This document shows, in pieces, positions 1 through 8,482 of a DNA stretch of 64,000 bases (its first letter is position 1; each line of letters opens with the position of its first letter). The stretch comes from Flavobacteriaceae bacterium UBA7684. GTDB taxonomy: Bacteria > Bacteroidota > Bacteroidia > Flavobacteriales > Flavobacteriaceae. The stretch spans positions 190,533-254,532 of the forward strand of contig DLGW01000005.1 of assembly GCA_002482885.1 (NCBI GenBank), read 5' to 3'. The notes under the pieces were generated by a model. It worked only from the letters and a program-made list of their open reading frames with translations. It was not told where the DNA came from and did not search any database. The position numbers were made by a program, and so were the translations under genes.

Positions 1-1
1 T

Positions 2-595
2 GGAAAACATATTTTCGTGTGTCCAATCTTAGAACCAAATGCTATGGGACGTAGATTATATTTACCAAGAGGAAATTGGTATAACTTTTGGAATGATGAT
101 TTTGTACACGGGGGGAAAGAAATGTATGTAGCCACCGATTACGATGAAATTCCAATTTTTGTAAAAGAAGGAGCCATCATTCCTAAATATCCAATCCAAC
201 AATATGTTGGAGAAAAAACAATTGATGAATTGCGTTTGGATGTTTATTACAAATTAGGAAAAGAAAATTCCGATGTGTACGAAGATGAACAAGATGGATA
301 CGATTACAAAAAAGGTCGTTTTTCGTTGCGTAAATTCAAACTATCGGGTAAAGATTCAGAATTAACTATTATTCAACACAAAGAAGGTAAATTTGATACT
401 CCGTACAAAACCATGAAAATGGTATTCCACGGATTACCTTTCGAAGTAGACTCTATTAAGATCGATAATGAAAAAATCGAATTTGATGTTGAAGTATTTA
501 ATACTGAAAGAACATTAATCGTTGACAAGGATTTTACACAAATTCAAATCATTGCCAACATAGAAAAATTAAAAGAAAATGAACTTACGGTTTAA
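2..595 (+). CDS. Glycoside hydrolase family 31 alpha-glucosidase, C-terminal part (5' end outside window)
   Basis: The reading frame is open from the window edge, so this is the tail of a longer gene. The first residues (CPILEPNAMGRRLYLPRG, then NWYNFW) match the conserved segment that follows the catalytic barrel of GH31 alpha-glucosidases, and the remaining ~170 residues fit the distal beta-sandwich (DUF5110-type) region. The nucleophile and acid/base residues lie upstream and cannot be seen. GH31 enzymes cleave alpha-linked glucosyl or xylosyl residues from non-reducing ends. The gene overlaps the next one by 17 bases, which suggests cotranscription. Confidence 0.85.
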   Translation, partial: GKHIFVCPILEPNAMGRRLYLPRGNWYNFWNDDFVHGGKEMYVATDYDEIPIFVKEGAIIPKYPIQQYVGEKTIDELRLDVYYKLGKENSDVYEDEQDGYDYKKGRFSLRKFKLSGKDSELTIIQHKEGKFDTPYKTMKMVFHGLPFEVDSIKIDNEKIEFDVEVFNTERTLIVDKDFTQIQIIANIEKLKENELTV

Positions 596-1394
596 AATTT
601 TAACAGCTTTTTTTGCATTACTAGTTATTGCATGCGCTACCAATCCCATGACCGGTAAAAAGGTCTTGAATTTTGTGCCTAACAGTCAATTGTTTCCAAC
701 CTCATTTCAGCAATATGATGAGTTTTTAAAAACAAATAAAGTAGTAACAGGAACAAAAGATGCTCAAAATGTAGAATTGGTAGGTAAGCGTATTGCAGCC
801 GCTGCACAAAAATATTTAACAGCTAACGGGCACGGTGATATTTTAAAAGATTACCAATGGGAATATAAGTTAGTCGATGATAAGTCTTTAAATGCTTGGT
901 GTATGCCAGGTGGTAAAATCGTATTTTATACTGGAATTTTACCCGTTTGTAAAAATCTAGATGGTATTGCGGTTGTAATGGGGCACGAAGTAGCACATGC
1001 TTTAGCAGATCACGGTGCACAGCGTATGAGCGCGGGTACTTTACAGCAAATTGGTGGAGCGGGTGTAGCCATTGCCACAGGCGGAATGTCACCAGAAAAA
1101 CAACAATTATTTATGCAGGCGTATGGTGTGGGAACTCAGTTTGGAGGGATGTTACCTTTCAGTCGTAGTCACGAATCAGAAGCCGACGTAATAGGATTAA
1201 AGTTAATGGCTATTGCAGGGTTTAAACCCGAAGAAAGCGTGCCGTTTTGGGAACGTATGGGACAAAATTCAGGAGGTGGAGCACCGCCTGAGTTTATGAG
1301 TACGCACCCTTCACACGAAACCCGAATTTCGAATCTTACTAAAGCAATACCAGAAGCTAAAGCAGAGGCGAAAAAATATGGGGTAATCAAATAA
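579..1394 (+). CDS. M48 family metalloprotease, lipoprotein
   Basis: 271 residues. An N-terminal hydrophobic stretch ends in a lipobox-like VIAC (Cys19), so the mature protein is predicted to be lipid-anchored in the periplasm. The zinc-metalloprotease motif HEVAH is at 136-140, and ESEAD at about 199-203 supplies the downstream Glu ligand, as in the Ste24/HtpX/LoiP (M48) family. Such lipoproteins take part in envelope protein quality control; that role is inferred from the family. The start ATG lies inside the end of the GH31 gene and a strong terminator follows, so it closes that transcription unit. Confidence 0.9.
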   Translation: MNLRFKILTAFFALLVIACATNPMTGKKVLNFVPNSQLFPTSFQQYDEFLKTNKVVTGTKDAQNVELVGKRIAAAAQKYLTANGHGDILKDYQWEYKLVDDKSLNAWCMPGGKIVFYTGILPVCKNLDGIAVVMGHEVAHALADHGAQRMSAGTLQQIGGAGVAIATGGMSPEKQQLFMQAYGVGTQFGGMLPFSRSHESEADVIGLKLMAIAGFKPEESVPFWERMGQNSGGGAPPEFMSTHPSHETRISNLTKAIPEAKAEAKKYGVIK

Positions 1395-1410
1395 AAGTTA
1401 TATTTTACAA

Positions 1411-1447
1411 AAAAGGCGGTCTAAATTTTAATTTAGACCGCCTTTTT
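1411..1447. terminator. Bidirectional intrinsic terminator between M48 gene and purB
   Basis: A perfect 14-bp stem (AAGGCGGTCTAAAT / ATTTAGACCGCCTT, arms 1413-1426 and 1431-1444) with a 4-nt loop is flanked by A-run and T-run. It can therefore stop transcription from both converging genes. Confidence 0.9.
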
Positions 1448-1467
1448 TTATAGTAGTTTACGATGAA

Positions 1468-2814
1468 TTAAATCCCTAAATAATTACTAGGAGTAATGAC
1501 TTTTAATTCATTTTTAATAGCGTCTGAAACCTGTAATCCGTCAATAAAATCATGAATAGACTGCTTATTGATAACTTGATTAGTTCTGGTTAAATCTTTA
1601 AGCGCTTCGTATGGATTAGGATAATTTTCTCTACGCAAAATGGTTTGAATCGCTTCGGCTACTACCGCCCAGTTTTTTTCTAAATCTTCTTCGAATTTAT
1701 CCTTGTTTAAAAGCAATTTGTTTAATCCTTTTAAGGTAGCTTCAAATCCAATTAAAGTATGACCAATAGGAACGCCTATGTTTCTTAAAACCGTGCTGTC
1801 GGTTAAATCTCTTTGTAATCTGGAAAGAGGTAGCTTAGCCGATAAATGTTCAAAAATAGCATTGGCAATACCTAAGTTTCCTTCGGAGTTTTCAAAATCA
1901 ATGGGATTGACTTTGTGGGGCATAGCTGATGAACCAATTTCGCCTGCTTTTATTTTTTGTTTGAAATAATCCATAGAAACATAAGTCCAAATGTCTCGGT
2001 CTAAATCAATTAAAATGGTGTTGATTCTTTTTAAAGCATCAAAATAAGCCGCAAAATGATCGTAATGTTCAATTTGAGTAGTTGGAAAAGAATGTTTTAA
2101 ACCTAAGGTGGTTTCTACAAATTCTTGTCCAAAGTTACGCCAATCAATTAATGGGTAAGCAACGTGGTGAGCGTTGTAATTTCCGGTTGCACCGCCAAAT
2201 TTAGCGGCAAAAGGCACGTTAAATAACAAACGCATTTGTTCTTCTATACGTTCTACAAATACTCCAATCTCTTTTCCTAAACGAGTAGGGGAAGCAGGTT
2301 GACCGTGTGTTCTGGCCAATAATGGAATATCTTTCCATTCCACGCTTAATTCTTTTAATTTGCCTACTACACTAATTAATTTAGGTAGGTATACGTTTTC
2401 AAAGGCTTCTTTTGTAGAAAGAGGAATAGCCGTGTTGTTAATGTCCTGAGAAGTTAATCCAAAATGGATAAATTCTTTAAACTGGCTTAATCCTAAATTA
2501 TCAAAAGCTTTTTTAATGAAATATTCTACCGCTTTTACATCATGATTAGTAGTCTTTTCAATTTCTTTAATACTTAACGCATCTTCAAATGAAAAGTTCT
2601 TGTAAATTGTTCTTAGCGGCTCGTATACTTTTTTATCTACTCCTGTTAATTGGGGCAAAGGCAATTCGCATAAAGCAATAAAGTATTCTACTTCAACCAA
2701 TACACGGTATTTTATTAAAGCTTCTTCTGAAAAATAAGGCGCCAATTCAACTGTTTTATTACGGTATCTTCCGTCAATAGGAGAAATGGCATTTAGTTCG
2801 TTTAAACTCGACAT
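1468..2814 (-). CDS. purB: Adenylosuccinate lyase
   Basis: 448 residues, the normal length. It catalyses two purine steps: SAICAR to AICAR plus fumarate, and adenylosuccinate to AMP plus fumarate. The fumarase/aspartase superfamily signature with the flexible catalytic Ser loop is at 295-313 (SSAMPHKVNPIDFENSEGN). Upstream substrate motifs are TSQD at 121-124 and ARTHGQPASPT at 167-177. It is the last gene of a minus-strand run behind the cyclophilin/FKBP gene (20-base gap) and ends at the bidirectional terminator. The SSAMPHKVNP form is typical of the PurB subgroup also found in E. coli. Confidence 0.97.
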   Translation of the reverse strand: MSSLNELNAISPIDGRYRNKTVELAPYFSEEALIKYRVLVEVEYFIALCELPLPQLTGVDKKVYEPLRTIYKNFSFEDALSIKEIEKTTNHDVKAVEYFIKKAFDNLGLSQFKEFIHFGLTSQDINNTAIPLSTKEAFENVYLPKLISVVGKLKELSVEWKDIPLLARTHGQPASPTRLGKEIGVFVERIEEQMRLLFNVPFAAKFGGATGNYNAHHVAYPLIDWRNFGQEFVETTLGLKHSFPTTQIEHYDHFAAYFDALKRINTILIDLDRDIWTYVSMDYFKQKIKAGEIGSSAMPHKVNPIDFENSEGNLGIANAIFEHLSAKLPLSRLQRDLTDSTVLRNIGVPIGHTLIGFEATLKGLNKLLLNKDKFEEDLEKNWAVVAEAIQTILRRENYPNPYEALKDLTRTNQVINKQSIHDFIDGLQVSDAIKNELKVITPSNYLGI

Positions 2815-2834
2815 TATGATTTATTTTAATTCAA

Positions 2835-3932
2835 TTATTTTTTATTTTCTTCCGGAGTAGCTTTAATTAATTCTATTTCAAATACAATATTTGCATTCGG
2901 AGGAATTACTCCACCAGCACCTCTTTCTCCGTATCCTAAGAACGATGGAATGAATACTATAATTTTATCTCCGAAAGACATTTTGGCTAAACCTTCCGAA
3001 AATCCAGCGATAAATCCACCTTGATTTTTGGTAAAAGTATAATTAAGGGGTTTGTATCCGCCGCTACTTTCTTTGCGTTGGTCTTTTTTAAGGTATTGCT
3101 CGGCTACTTCGCGGTAGCTGGTGTCGAATAATTCTCCGTTTTCTAAGTATCCAGCATAATGAATTAATACATTTTCGCCTTCTTGTGGAGCTCCACCACC
3201 ATTACCTTTTTTAATAAAATGATACAATAAGCCAGTTTCGCTTTTGGTAGCTTTCTTTTTTAAGTCTTCAAAATAAGCGACTTTATCAGATTTTATTTTT
3301 TGCGTTAAAGCGGCTTGTTGTTCTTTTTCTTTTTGTTGATTTTGAACGTAATCACTAAACGTTTTTTCAGCATTAAATAATTTTGCAGCAGCTCCTTTTC
3401 TAATAATGGTTACTTTTTTAATTACATCGTTTTGTTCAATAGCATTGACTACATTCATGCCTTCTACCACTTCTCCAAAAACGGTGTGTTTTCCGTCTAA
3501 CCAAGGGGTTTCGCGGTGGGTAATAAAAAATTGACTTCCATTGGTTTCAGGCCCTGCGTTAGCCATGGACAATATGCCTCCTTTACTATGACTTAAATCG
3601 GTGATTTCATCTTTGAATTTATAACCAGGTCCACCAGCACCAGAACCTTCTGGATCGCCTCCTTGAATCATAAAGTCTTTAATTACTCTATGAAATTTTA
3701 ATCCATCGTAATAAGGTTTTCCTTTTAATTCAGGTTTTACAAAAGTGTTTTTTCCTTCGGCTAAAGAAATAAAATTAGCTACAGTAACTGGTGTTTTTTG
3801 ATATTCTAATTTAACGACAATTTTTCCTTTGTTAGTTTCGATTTCGGCATAAATTCCATCATTTAACGGAGTGGAAGTGCAAGAAAAAAGCAAGGATAAT
3901 AAACTGATAAACAATGTTGTCATAGCTTTCAT
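2835..3932 (-). CDS. Lipoprotein peptidyl-prolyl isomerase, cyclophilin-FKBP fusion
   Basis: 365 residues. A signal sequence ends in LFSC (Cys18), so it is a predicted lipoprotein. Residues ~26-180 form a cyclophilin domain (FHRVI at 80-84, QGGDP at 90-94, GSQFFI at 132-137). A charged Gln/Lys-rich linker at ~185-232 leads to an FKBP domain at ~233-357 (GGFIAGFSEGLAKM, then LGYGERGAGGVIPPNA). Both domains interconvert cis/trans prolyl bonds, so the protein looks like a two-headed periplasmic folding factor. Its place directly downstream of gldI suggests it helps fold envelope or gliding/T9SS components; that is inference. Confidence 0.92.
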   Translation of the reverse strand: MKAMTTLFISLLSLLFSCTSTPLNDGIYAEIETNKGKIVVKLEYQKTPVTVANFISLAEGKNTFVKPELKGKPYYDGLKFHRVIKDFMIQGGDPEGSGAGGPGYKFKDEITDLSHSKGGILSMANAGPETNGSQFFITHRETPWLDGKHTVFGEVVEGMNVVNAIEQNDVIKKVTIIRKGAAAKLFNAEKTFSDYVQNQQKEKEQQAALTQKIKSDKVAYFEDLKKKATKSETGLLYHFIKKGNGGGAPQEGENVLIHYAGYLENGELFDTSYREVAEQYLKKDQRKESSGGYKPLNYTFTKNQGGFIAGFSEGLAKMSFGDKIIVFIPSFLGYGERGAGGVIPPNANIVFEIELIKATPEENKK

Positions 3933-3951
3933 TTGGTATTAATAATTAAAA

Positions 3952-4890
3952 TTATTTACGAGATTTAGTAGAATTAATTATGATAGGCTGCTCCAATAAA
4001 GGAGTGTTTTTGATAGTTTCTTTTTGTACTTCCATTTTAATAGGAGGCACTTTAATCGCTCTTACCTTTTTTCTAGGAGGCAAAACTACTTCTGGTTTTT
4101 TGATTTCGGGAACTTTAGTATCAGTATTTGATTTGGGGGTGTTTTCAGTTGTAGTACTTTTTTGTACAGTAGAAGGTTTAGTAGCTACCGAATTATTCAA
4201 GGTATTGCTAGGAGAACTTTTGCTAGGTAAAGTTGCAGGAGCAGCGCTTGCAGTTGCACTTACTGCTTTTGCAATAGAATCGTTGATGATTGCTTTAGTA
4301 ATAGAATCTAATTTGGCTAATCGGGCTTGTTCCGCTAACAAATCGACTTGTCTTAATACCTTGTGAATGCTTACTTTAACGATTAAAGGCGTATTACTGA
4401 TGATTTTATCGCCATCGCCATGAAAACCATAAGCCATTTGCGAGGGTAAATAAAAAGTGGCAACATCACCTTCTTTAACCAATTTTAAACCTTCACGTAA
4501 ACCCAACATGATGTTTTCTTTGTCTATTTGATACTGACGATTTTTAAATTTATCAATATTATAAATCAGTTGGTTTTTTAAGGTTCTAACTTCATAATCA
4601 AAAAATACCACATCACCTTTTACAGGTAAGGCTTTGGTTTGTAAAGTATCTCTTTGATTAAAAAAGTATTTGAATCCGTGTTTAGAGGTAAAAAATTGAA
4701 CCTGAGGTTGTTTTTTTATCAAGGCTGTAAAAGCAGCTTCTTGTTCTTTTAGGATTTGCTTATTTCGCGCAATGGACTGACGAATAAAACTACCCGAAGC
4801 ATAAGAAACAGGCTTGCGGGCTTCTTGTTCTTTTTGACAAGAGGCGAGTCCTAAAAGGGTTAGTAAAATTAAAAACCAGTTATTTTTCAT
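3952..4890 (-). CDS. gldI: Gliding motility-associated FKBP-type isomerase GldI, with a long C-terminal tail
   Basis: 312 residues. The signal peptide ends in LASC (Cys18), so it is a predicted lipoprotein. An FKBP-like domain spans ~65-180 (GLREGLKLVKEGDVATFYLP followed by AYGF). GldI is one of the flavobacterial Gld lipoproteins needed for gliding and T9SS-dependent surface functions. As I recall, GldI proteins are usually about 180 residues; here ~110 extra residues (about 205-312) form a low-complexity Ala/Ser/Thr/Pro then Lys/Pro-rich tail with no visible fold. The gene overlaps the upstream DHH gene by 11 bases, the neighbour I associate with gldI in flavobacteria. Confidence 0.85.
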   Translation of the reverse strand: MKNNWFLILLTLLGLASCQKEQEARKPVSYASGSFIRQSIARNKQILKEQEAAFTALIKKQPQVQFFTSKHGFKYFFNQRDTLQTKALPVKGDVVFFDYEVRTLKNQLIYNIDKFKNRQYQIDKENIMLGLREGLKLVKEGDVATFYLPSQMAYGFHGDGDKIISNTPLIVKVSIHKVLRQVDLLAEQARLAKLDSITKAIINDSIAKAVSATASAAPATLPSKSSPSNTLNNSVATKPSTVQKSTTTENTPKSNTDTKVPEIKKPEVVLPPRKKVRAIKVPPIKMEVQKETIKNTPLLEQPIIINSTKSRK

Positions 4891-5896
4891 TAATAGTATA
4901 ATTTTCCGCTAGTATAGTTTCAAACTTATTTACGGTCTCTTGCAAAGAGAGTGCCGATTTTCCACCAGCCGCATTTTTATGCCCTCCTCCTTCAAAATAA
5001 TTCCTTGCAAATTGGTTCACATCAAAATCGCCAATAGAGCGAAAAGATATTTTAATGATTCCTTCTTCCTTATTTTCAGAAAAGAAAGCCGTAAAAATAA
5101 TGTCTTTTATTGACAATCCGTAATTTACAATCCCTTCTGTATCACCTTTTTTGTAATTATATTTATTTAACTCGTCCTGAGACAAGGTAATATAAGAAGT
5201 TTTATACTGCGGAAGCAATTTTAAATTCTGCAAAGCTTGCCCCAAAATCTGTAATCGGTTCGGGGAATTGTTGTCAAAAAGCAAATGATGAATACCTGCG
5301 GTTTCCACCCCTAAATCTTTCAGTTCGGCTACAATTCTGTGTGTGCTAGCTGTGGTAGAAGCATATTTAAAAGAACCCGTATCGGTCATCATACCCGTAT
5401 ACAAACAACTGCCCACGGTTTGATTAATAAAATCATTCCAGCCTAAAGCCTGAGCGAACAAATACACCATTTCGCAAGTAGAACTAATATGAATGTCCGA
5501 GTAAGTCACAGCGGCGTAATCGTCTGGTTTTTCGTGGTGGTCAATCATTACAAAAGGAACAGTAAGTTCTTTTAAGAAATCTCCCATTACACCCGTTCTG
5601 TGCAGGGCATTAAAATCTAACGTAAAAATGATTTCCGCATTTTTTAAAGCAGTTGTAGATGCTACTTTGTTGGATTCGTAAACCAACACTTTTTCAGCGC
5701 TAGGCATCCAAGCTAAAAAGTCTGGATATTCATTCGGAGAAACCACTTGAACGGAATGCCCCAATTGAATTAAAATATGGTAAAGTCCTAAGCAAGAACC
5801 CATAGCATCCCCGTCGGGGTTACGATGCGGAATAATTACAATTTTTTTAGATTGATTTAATAATTGCTTTACAGATTCAACTTGTTGGCTATTCAT
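4880..5896 (-). CDS. nrnA: DHH-family phosphoesterase, NrnA-like oligoribonuclease/pAp phosphatase
   Basis: The start is set at the ATG at 5896 (MNSQQVES...), giving ~338 residues. An upstream in-frame ATG at 6001 would add a sequence that runs into a repeat element and resembles no family member. The DHH module is seen as NPDGDAMGS near the N-terminus and MIDHHEKP further on; the DHHA1 substrate motif GGGHKNAAGG is near the C-terminus. NrnA-type enzymes degrade nano-RNA and dephosphorylate 3'-phosphoadenosine 5'-phosphate. A TAnnTTTG-like -7 box (TACTTTTG, minus strand, 5916-5923) lies just upstream, without a convincing -33 element. Confidence 0.88.
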   Translation of the reverse strand: MNSQQVESVKQLLNQSKKIVIIPHRNPDGDAMGSCLGLYHILIQLGHSVQVVSPNEYPDFLAWMPSAEKVLVYESNKVASTTALKNAEIIFTLDFNALHRTGVMGDFLKELTVPFVMIDHHEKPDDYAAVTYSDIHISSTCEMVYLFAQALGWNDFINQTVGSCLYTGMMTDTGSFKYASTTASTHRIVAELKDLGVETAGIHHLLFDNNSPNRLQILGQALQNLKLLPQYKTSYITLSQDELNKYNYKKGDTEGIVNYGLSIKDIIFTAFFSENKEEGIIKISFRSIGDFDVNQFARNYFEGGGHKNAAGGKSALSLQETVNKFETILAENYTINEK

Positions 5897-5987
5897 ACTT
5901 TGGCTAATAAAGGGGCAAAAGTACAATATAAGGATTGATTTTTTTGAGTTTGAAAACAAAGATTGAAAACGTTTTGTAGAATTATTT

Positions 5988-6120
5988 GGGTGTGCCACCA
6001 AAAATCAAAAAGGGCAAAGTCCAGCACGGTCAAAGCCCTTTTTAATTTTTGCTGTCGGGCTCTTCGCTGTATCTTTTATTTCGTTGCACTACATAAAAGG
6101 ATGCCGCTGCGATCCCTCAC
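5988..6120 (+). repeat. Dispersed intergenic repeat, copy R1 (contains a terminator hairpin)
   Basis: First of six copies in this window of an intergenic element that begins GGGYGTKCC, contains GCTGTCGG...TTCGCT and ends ATCCCTCAC/TAACGC. In this copy a strong hairpin (arms 5999-6015 and 6035-6051, AAAGGGC/GCCCTTT core) is embedded after the first box. It marks the left edge of the restriction-modification island. I recall similar elements as common in flavobacterial intergenic regions but cannot name a curated family. Confidence 0.75.
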
Positions 6121-6208
6121 ATTTTTTTGTTTAAAACTGATGAATAAAAAAAAAGTAATATGATTTATTACCAATACTATTTTTATATTTTCGGTAAAAA
6201 TCTATTTC

Positions 6209-7117
6209 ATGGCTAAACCTTTTTTAAAGTGGGCTGGCGGTAAAGGTCAATTAATTACCGATATTCAAAAAGTATTGCCCAAACAGTTTGTGAATCAGAA
6301 GTTTACTTATTTAGAGCCTTTTGTAGGTAGCGGAGCGGTTTTATTTTGGATGCTTGAAAATTTCCCAAATATTGAAAAAGCAGTAATCAACGATATTAAT
6401 TCAGATTTAACCAATGTCTACAAAATAATAGCTTCAAAACCTCAAGAACTAATTTCGATTTTAAAACAGTTTCAGAAAGAATATCATGAGTTGGAATTGT
6501 TTCCAGAAAAAAAGAAACTCTATTATTACGAAAAAAGGGAATTGTTTAATAAACGCTCTACCAACAAAACAACTCAAGCTGCATTATTTATTTATTTGAA
6601 TAGAACTTGTTTTAATGGCTTATTTCGAGTAAATAAAAGTAATGGATTCAATGTGCCAATTGGTAGTTATAAAAAACCAACCATTTGTGATTCTGAAAAT
6701 ATTTTAGCAGTAAGTGAGGCACTTCAAAAAGTAGAAATCTTAACAGGCGATTATCAAAAAACTATTAAATATGCCGAAAGACCAGCTTTGTTTTATTTTG
6801 ATCCTCCGTACAAACCATTAAGCAAAACATCAAGTTTTAATTCATACGCAAAGGATGAATTTGACGATAAAGAACAAATACGATTAAGAGATTTTTGCAA
6901 TCAATTAAATGAATTAAATCATTTTTGGATTTTAAGTAATTCAGATGTTAAAAACGGAAATCCAGAGGATAATTTCTTTGATGATATTTTCAATCAATAC
7001 CATGTAAATAGAGTATTTGCGCGAAGAAATATAAATGCCAACGGAAATAACCGAGGATTATTAACGGAATTGTTAATTACAAATTTTACAAATGAACAAG
7101 CTTTGTCAATTGCTTAA
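6209..7117 (+). CDS. dpnM: DNA adenine methyltransferase, DpnM/Dam type (GATC)
   Basis: 302 residues. Alpha-class N6-adenine methyltransferase order: FLKWAGGKGQL at 5-15 (motif X), EPFVGSG at 36-42 (motif I, AdoMet binding) and DPPY at 198-201 (motif IV, catalytic). This arrangement is the Dam/DpnM family, which methylates A in GATC. The next gene is a DpnII-family endonuclease overlapping by 26 bases, so this is the protective methylase of a type II system rather than a solitary Dam. The upstream region has only a poor -7 match (TATATTTT). Confidence 0.93.
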   Translation: MAKPFLKWAGGKGQLITDIQKVLPKQFVNQKFTYLEPFVGSGAVLFWMLENFPNIEKAVINDINSDLTNVYKIIASKPQELISILKQFQKEYHELELFPEKKKLYYYEKRELFNKRSTNKTTQAALFIYLNRTCFNGLFRVNKSNGFNVPIGSYKKPTICDSENILAVSEALQKVEILTGDYQKTIKYAERPALFYFDPPYKPLSKTSSFNSYAKDEFDDKEQIRLRDFCNQLNELNHFWILSNSDVKNGNPEDNFFDDIFNQYHVNRVFARRNINANGNNRGLLTELLITNFTNEQALSIA

Positions 7118-7994
7118 TTTAGAAAGCGACGATATTTTATTTGCTCAAATAACTAATAGTTTCAAAGAAAAAGGAATTTTGCTTTGGGACTATTTTGTTA
7201 ATTGGGAAAAGGTGCATAAAAATATTAAGTCCATTGAAAAGGAATTAAATCTTTTGAACGTTTTAATTGGCAAAGAAAACCTAGAAAAAGAAGTTTACGA
7301 CCTTATAAAAGAATACCCACAGGTTATTAAGGCTTTCCCTTTTTTGATAGCATTTAGGGAAACGAAAGTTTCTATGCTATCAGATGTTACTGAGTTTCTT
7401 TATAAAGACTACGATTTTAAACATAGAGTTATTACTGATGAAGATTGTGAAGACTTAACTACTTTTTTTATGCAGTCTGGTCTTGGTGATTTAGTTAAAG
7501 ACAAACGAGTTAAAAACCTAGTAGATTATGTTACTGGTGTAGAAGTTGGTTTAGACAGCAATGGAAGAAAAAATCGTGGTGGAACTATGATGGAAAACAT
7601 TGTTGAAACCTTTGTAAAAAGTGCATGTAATGAGCTAGGTTTAGAATACATGAGCCAAGCAAATGCTAAAAATATAAAAACGAAATGGAATATTGATATA
7701 CAAGTAGATAAGTCTTCTAGAAATTTAGATTTTGCCATTAATAAAAATGGAAAACTCTATTTTATTGAATGTAATTTTTATGGAGGCGGCGGCTCCAAAC
7801 TAAAATCTACAGCAACTGAATATGTTAACATGAATGCTTATTGGAATGCTCAAAACATTACTTTTATTTGGGTAACTGATGGTGCAGGTTGGAAATCAAC
7901 TTTAAAACCATTACGAGAGTATTTTGATAAAGCGGATTATTTGTTGAATTTAGAGATGCTTAAAGATGATTGTTTAAAAAAAATATTAAAATAA
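7092..7994 (+). CDS. dpnB: Type II restriction endonuclease, DpnII/MboI family (GATC)
   Basis: 300 residues. The core GGTMMENIVE at ~163-172, NLDFAI at ~211-216 (Asp213) and FIECNFYGGGGSKLKST at ~224-240 is the characteristic conserved block of DpnII/MboI endonucleases, a PD-(D/E)xK-type nuclease that cuts unmethylated GATC. The start codon lies inside the methylase gene (26-base overlap), which ties the two together translationally. The gene is visibly AT-rich like the following two, consistent with acquisition as part of an island. Specificity is inferred from family membership on both sides of the pair. Confidence 0.9.
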   Translation: MNKLCQLLNLESDDILFAQITNSFKEKGILLWDYFVNWEKVHKNIKSIEKELNLLNVLIGKENLEKEVYDLIKEYPQVIKAFPFLIAFRETKVSMLSDVTEFLYKDYDFKHRVITDEDCEDLTTFFMQSGLGDLVKDKRVKNLVDYVTGVEVGLDSNGRKNRGGTMMENIVETFVKSACNELGLEYMSQANAKNIKTKWNIDIQVDKSSRNLDFAINKNGKLYFIECNFYGGGGSKLKSTATEYVNMNAYWNAQNITFIWVTDGAGWKSTLKPLREYFDKADYLLNLEMLKDDCLKKILK

Positions 7995-8482
7995 TGAAGA
8001 TACATTTTGATGCATTTGGAAAAATTTGGAAAGACCTCTTATTTAAAATAGCAGGAACTTTATTTCCTTTTTACATTGGGGCATTTGTACTTTTTTTCTT
8101 AAAACAAGAAGATGTATATAAAGTATTTGATGCCCAAAGTTTTATTCTTTACGGTTCATCATTTCTTTTTACAACAATGTATTTATGGTATAAAACTCTT
8201 GATTCTAAAAAAAATGAAATAATCAGTTTTCTATTTTTTCTATTAATGTCAATTCTTGTTGCATTATTATATTCTTTTTCACTTGTTAACATTCAAAATA
8301 TTGATATTGATATTTCTACTTGGGCTTTTATAATATTTATAATAACATTAATATTTTACATCTATTATGAATGTAAAATTTTTATTAAAAGTGAAAACAC
8401 AAAATCTTATAAAGAATCAAATGAACAATTCGTTGGCTTAAAAGATGCATTTAAAAATTTTGAAGAAAATGGAGACAATTAA
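7994..8482 (+). CDS. Four-helix membrane protein of unknown function in the R-M operon
   Basis: About 162 residues from the ATG at 7994, which overlaps the endonuclease stop by one base (TAATG), a typical coupled start; an upstream ATG at 7970 would overlap 25 bases. I do not recognise a family. Four hydrophobic segments are visible (around LFPFYIGAFVLFFL, SFLFTTMYLWY, FLFFLLMSILVALLYSF and WAFIIFIITLIFYIYY), followed by a ~35-residue charged cytoplasmic-type tail. Four-helix membrane proteins placed between nuclease and sensor genes are often effectors or effector anchors in defence loci; here that is inference from position only. Confidence 0.7.
   Translation: MKIHFDAFGKIWKDLLFKIAGTLFPFYIGAFVLFFLKQEDVYKVFDAQSFILYGSSFLFTTMYLWYKTLDSKKNEIISFLFFLLMSILVALLYSFSLVNIQNIDIDISTWAFIIFIITLIFYIYYECKIFIKSENTKSYKESNEQFVGLKDAFKNFEENGDN

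Noticed and set aside
3980..4366. 128-residue plus-strand open frame inside gldI
   Set aside because: It is the antisense of the low-complexity gldI tail; no start context, no family, while gldI has signal peptide and FKBP motifs.
5897..6001. Longer start for the nrnA-like gene
   Set aside because: The extra 35 residues are non-conserved, pass over a -7 promoter box and reach the edge of a repeat; the internal ATG at 5896 gives the normal family N-terminus.
5963..6163. 66-residue plus-strand frame before the R-M island
   Set aside because: It runs through repeat R1 and its hairpin; no homology or coding character.
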